Positions 62,764-64,000 of a stretch of DNA of 64,000 nt are shown here, piece by piece. The position numbers and the translations under genes were made by a program. Position 1 is the stretch's first letter, and each line of letters opens with the position of its first letter. The notes beneath the pieces are model-generated. The model searched no databases. It was not told the origin of the DNA and saw only the letters and a list, made by a program, of their open reading frames with translations. Origin of the DNA: an uncultured Chitinophaga sp. GTDB lineage: Bacteria > Bacteroidota > Bacteroidia > Chitinophagales > Chitinophagaceae. The stretch spans positions 1 to 64,000 of the forward strand of contig NZ_CAMLHC010000018.1 of NCBI RefSeq assembly GCF_946479755.1, in the 5' to 3' direction.

Positions 62764-63729
62764 ATGACTAGATATTATGTGACCTTTCTGCTGGGCGGGT
62801 TGCTCGGCCAGGTTATGACTACTCAGGCGCAAGAGACCTTTACGCCGTATGAACAACAGATCCCCGGAACCACGGTAAGTTTTAAAATGGTGCCGATTAA
62901 AGGAGGCACTTTCACGTTAGGAAGCCCGGACAATGAAAAAGGAAGAAATAAAGATGAAGGTCCTGCGAAAAAAGTAACCGTCGGAGATTTCTGGATGGGA
63001 GCCACAGAAGTGACTTTCGATGAATATGACGTGTATGCCGATGCGGAAAAGGATAAAACCCCTACGCCGGACGGTATGACACGTCCCAGCCCCCCATATA
63101 TTGATCTTACCCTGGGCATGGGCAAAGGTGGCGGCTATCCGGCCAACAGTATGAGCCAGTATGCTGCGCTGATGTACTGCAAATGGCTGTATGCCAAAAC
63201 CGGCGTGTTTTATCGCCTGCCCACCGCCGCAGAATGGGAGTACGCCTGCCGCGCGGGTTCTACAACGCCCTACCCATACGGCACTGACGAGTCGCAGCTG
63301 AAAAAATACGCCTGGTACCAGGCCAACAGCGAAGACAAATATCATAAGGTAGCGCAACTGCAGCCCAATGCATGGGGGCTTTACGATATGCTGGGCAACG
63401 TAGCCGAATGGACGCTGGACCAGTACGATGAAAATGGCGTAGCTGCCGTAACGGCCACTGATCCGTGGACAGCCCCCACTTCCAAAATGCCCCGCGTGAT
63501 CAAAGGCGGTAACTACAAGGATGGCGCCCCTGCCTTGCGCAGTGCCGCCCGCCTGAAGTCCGACCCCATATGGAACCGCAGGGACCCGCAGATCCCCAAG
63601 AGCTCCTGGTGGAATGCTGACGCACCTTTCATCGGTTTCCGCATCGTAAAACCGGCGAAACAACCCACCCCTGAAGAAGCACAGAAATTTTTCGAAGAAG
63701 TAGTTGATAAATACAAAGGCGCACGCTAA
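62764..63729 (+). CDS. Formylglycine-generating-enzyme-fold (SUMF1) protein, secreted
   Basis: 321 aa with a signal peptide (MTRYYVTFLLGGLLGQVMTTQAQ). FGE-sulfatase fold: VPIKGGTFTLGSPDNE, VTVGDFWMGATEVTFDEYDVY, YRLPTAAEWEYACRAG, YDMLGNVAEWTLD and FIGFRIVKPAK. The C-terminal half lacks the Cys pair that active FGE enzymes use, so it is unlikely to make formylglycine and may be structural or ligand-binding. A C-terminal tail (PTPEEAQKFFEEVVDKYKGAR) is extra. The Gfo/Idh gene starts 37 bp later, probably the same operon. Confidence 0.9.
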   Translation: MTRYYVTFLLGGLLGQVMTTQAQETFTPYEQQIPGTTVSFKMVPIKGGTFTLGSPDNEKGRNKDEGPAKKVTVGDFWMGATEVTFDEYDVYADAEKDKTPTPDGMTRPSPPYIDLTLGMGKGGGYPANSMSQYAALMYCKWLYAKTGVFYRLPTAAEWEYACRAGSTTPYPYGTDESQLKKYAWYQANSEDKYHKVAQLQPNAWGLYDMLGNVAEWTLDQYDENGVAAVTATDPWTAPTSKMPRVIKGGNYKDGAPALRSAARLKSDPIWNRRDPQIPKSSWWNADAPFIGFRIVKPAKQPTPEEAQKFFEEVVDKYKGAR

Positions 63730-63766
63730 TCATCATCCAAAAAATCAATAAATCACAACGCATTTT

Positions 63767-64000
63767 ATGGAAAGCGAACAACAAAAATTCCACGACAAAG
63801 GCCGCCGCGATTTCGTTAAGCAGACATCTATGCTTGCTGGCGGATTGCTGGCCATGCCCATTTTATCTAAAGCTAATTATTTCTCCGGTTCTTCTGATGT
63901 GATCAAAGTGGCGCTCATCGGTTGTGGCGGCCGCGGTACCGGCGCTGCTACGCAGGCGCTGAGCACAAAAGAAAACGTTCAGCTGGTGGCCATGGCCGAT
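63767..64000 (+). CDS. Gfo/Idh/MocA family oxidoreductase, N-terminal part (runs off the window)
   Basis: 78 codons visible from ATG 63767, open to the window edge. A Tat signal (KGRRDFVKQTSMLAGGLLAM) is followed by the NAD(P)-binding Rossmann start VIKVALIGCGGRGTGAAT. Such exported oxidoreductases act on sugars or sugar acids in Bacteroidota. Cotranscribed with the FGE-fold gene. Confidence 0.88.
   Translation, partial: MESEQQKFHDKGRRDFVKQTSMLAGGLLAMPILSKANYFSGSSDVIKVALIGCGGRGTGAATQALSTKENVQLVAMAD

Overview
The window reads as a chromosomal segment of a Bacteroidota bacterium, most likely Chitinophagaceae (Chitinophaga-like). Three things point there. Several genes are preceded by the Bacteroidota -7 box TAnnTTTG, usually with no purine-rich Shine-Dalgarno. 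The gene set is typical: orphan MacB-type permeases, ECF sigma factors followed by membrane partners, a fused E1 alpha-beta dehydrogenase, Tat-exported sugar oxidoreductases/isomerases, PadR-PspC and SulP-carbonic anhydrase pairs. Intergenic DNA is rich in hairpins. I see no prophage, insertion sequence, CRISPR array or rRNA. One tRNA (Phe, GAA) is present.

Layout. 1-540: degenerate 89-bp tandem repeat and a perfect parS-like palindrome in front of mnmG. 2.4-5.4 kb: ECF sigma factor overlapping a membrane-anchored beta-barrel partner, then an acidic low-complexity protein. 5.4-11.2 kb: cardiolipin synthase and two convergent secreted glycosidases. 11.4-15.3 kb: ABC permease, Amj-type lipid II flippase and a small P-loop-like protein. 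15.3-16.7 kb: an operon of ECF sigma factor, 85-aa protein and ClpP paralogue. 16.8-22.8 kb: mostly uncharacterised secreted, membrane and cytoplasmic proteins, tRNA-Phe, and a DUF3050 protein. 22.8-28.5 kb: recQ, kdsD, mannose-1-phosphate guanylyltransferase, methionine aminotransferase. 28.6-31.5 kb: carbonic anhydrase with SulP transporter. 31.9-37.2 kb: PadR, PspC, FeoB, M28 peptidase. 37.3-39.4 kb: S41 protease and DUF922 putative metalloprotease. 39.6-42.9 kb: paaABCD and nadD. 42.9-49.3 kb: AI-2E permease, a YqjD/E/K-like envelope trio, radical SAM protein, GH25 lysozyme, CAP lipoprotein and small proteins. 49.4-52.5 kb: kdnA-kdsB-kdnB, a complete 8-amino-Kdo (Kdo8N) module. 52.6-57.3 kb: rmuC, MFS transporter, dps, and a tightly coupled NYN-LOTUS nuclease/macrodomain pair. 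57.4-64 kb: TlpA-like thioredoxin, a 47-aa membrane microprotein, fused E1, YvlD-like membrane protein, Tat-exported TIM-barrel protein, FGE-fold protein and the start of a Gfo/Idh/MocA oxidoreductase.

How genes work together. KdsD (25.2 kb) supplies arabinose-5-phosphate for Kdo; the kdn operon would oxidise Kdo, transaminate it to Kdo8N and activate it with CMP, giving an amino-modified lipopolysaccharide core. Amj, cardiolipin synthase and GH25 also act on the envelope. PaaABCD would epoxidise phenylacetyl-CoA, but its reductase PaaE is not here. The SulP-carbonic anhydrase pair suggests bicarbonate handling. The most open-ended loci are the sigma/85-aa/ClpP operon and the NYN-LOTUS/macrodomain pair.
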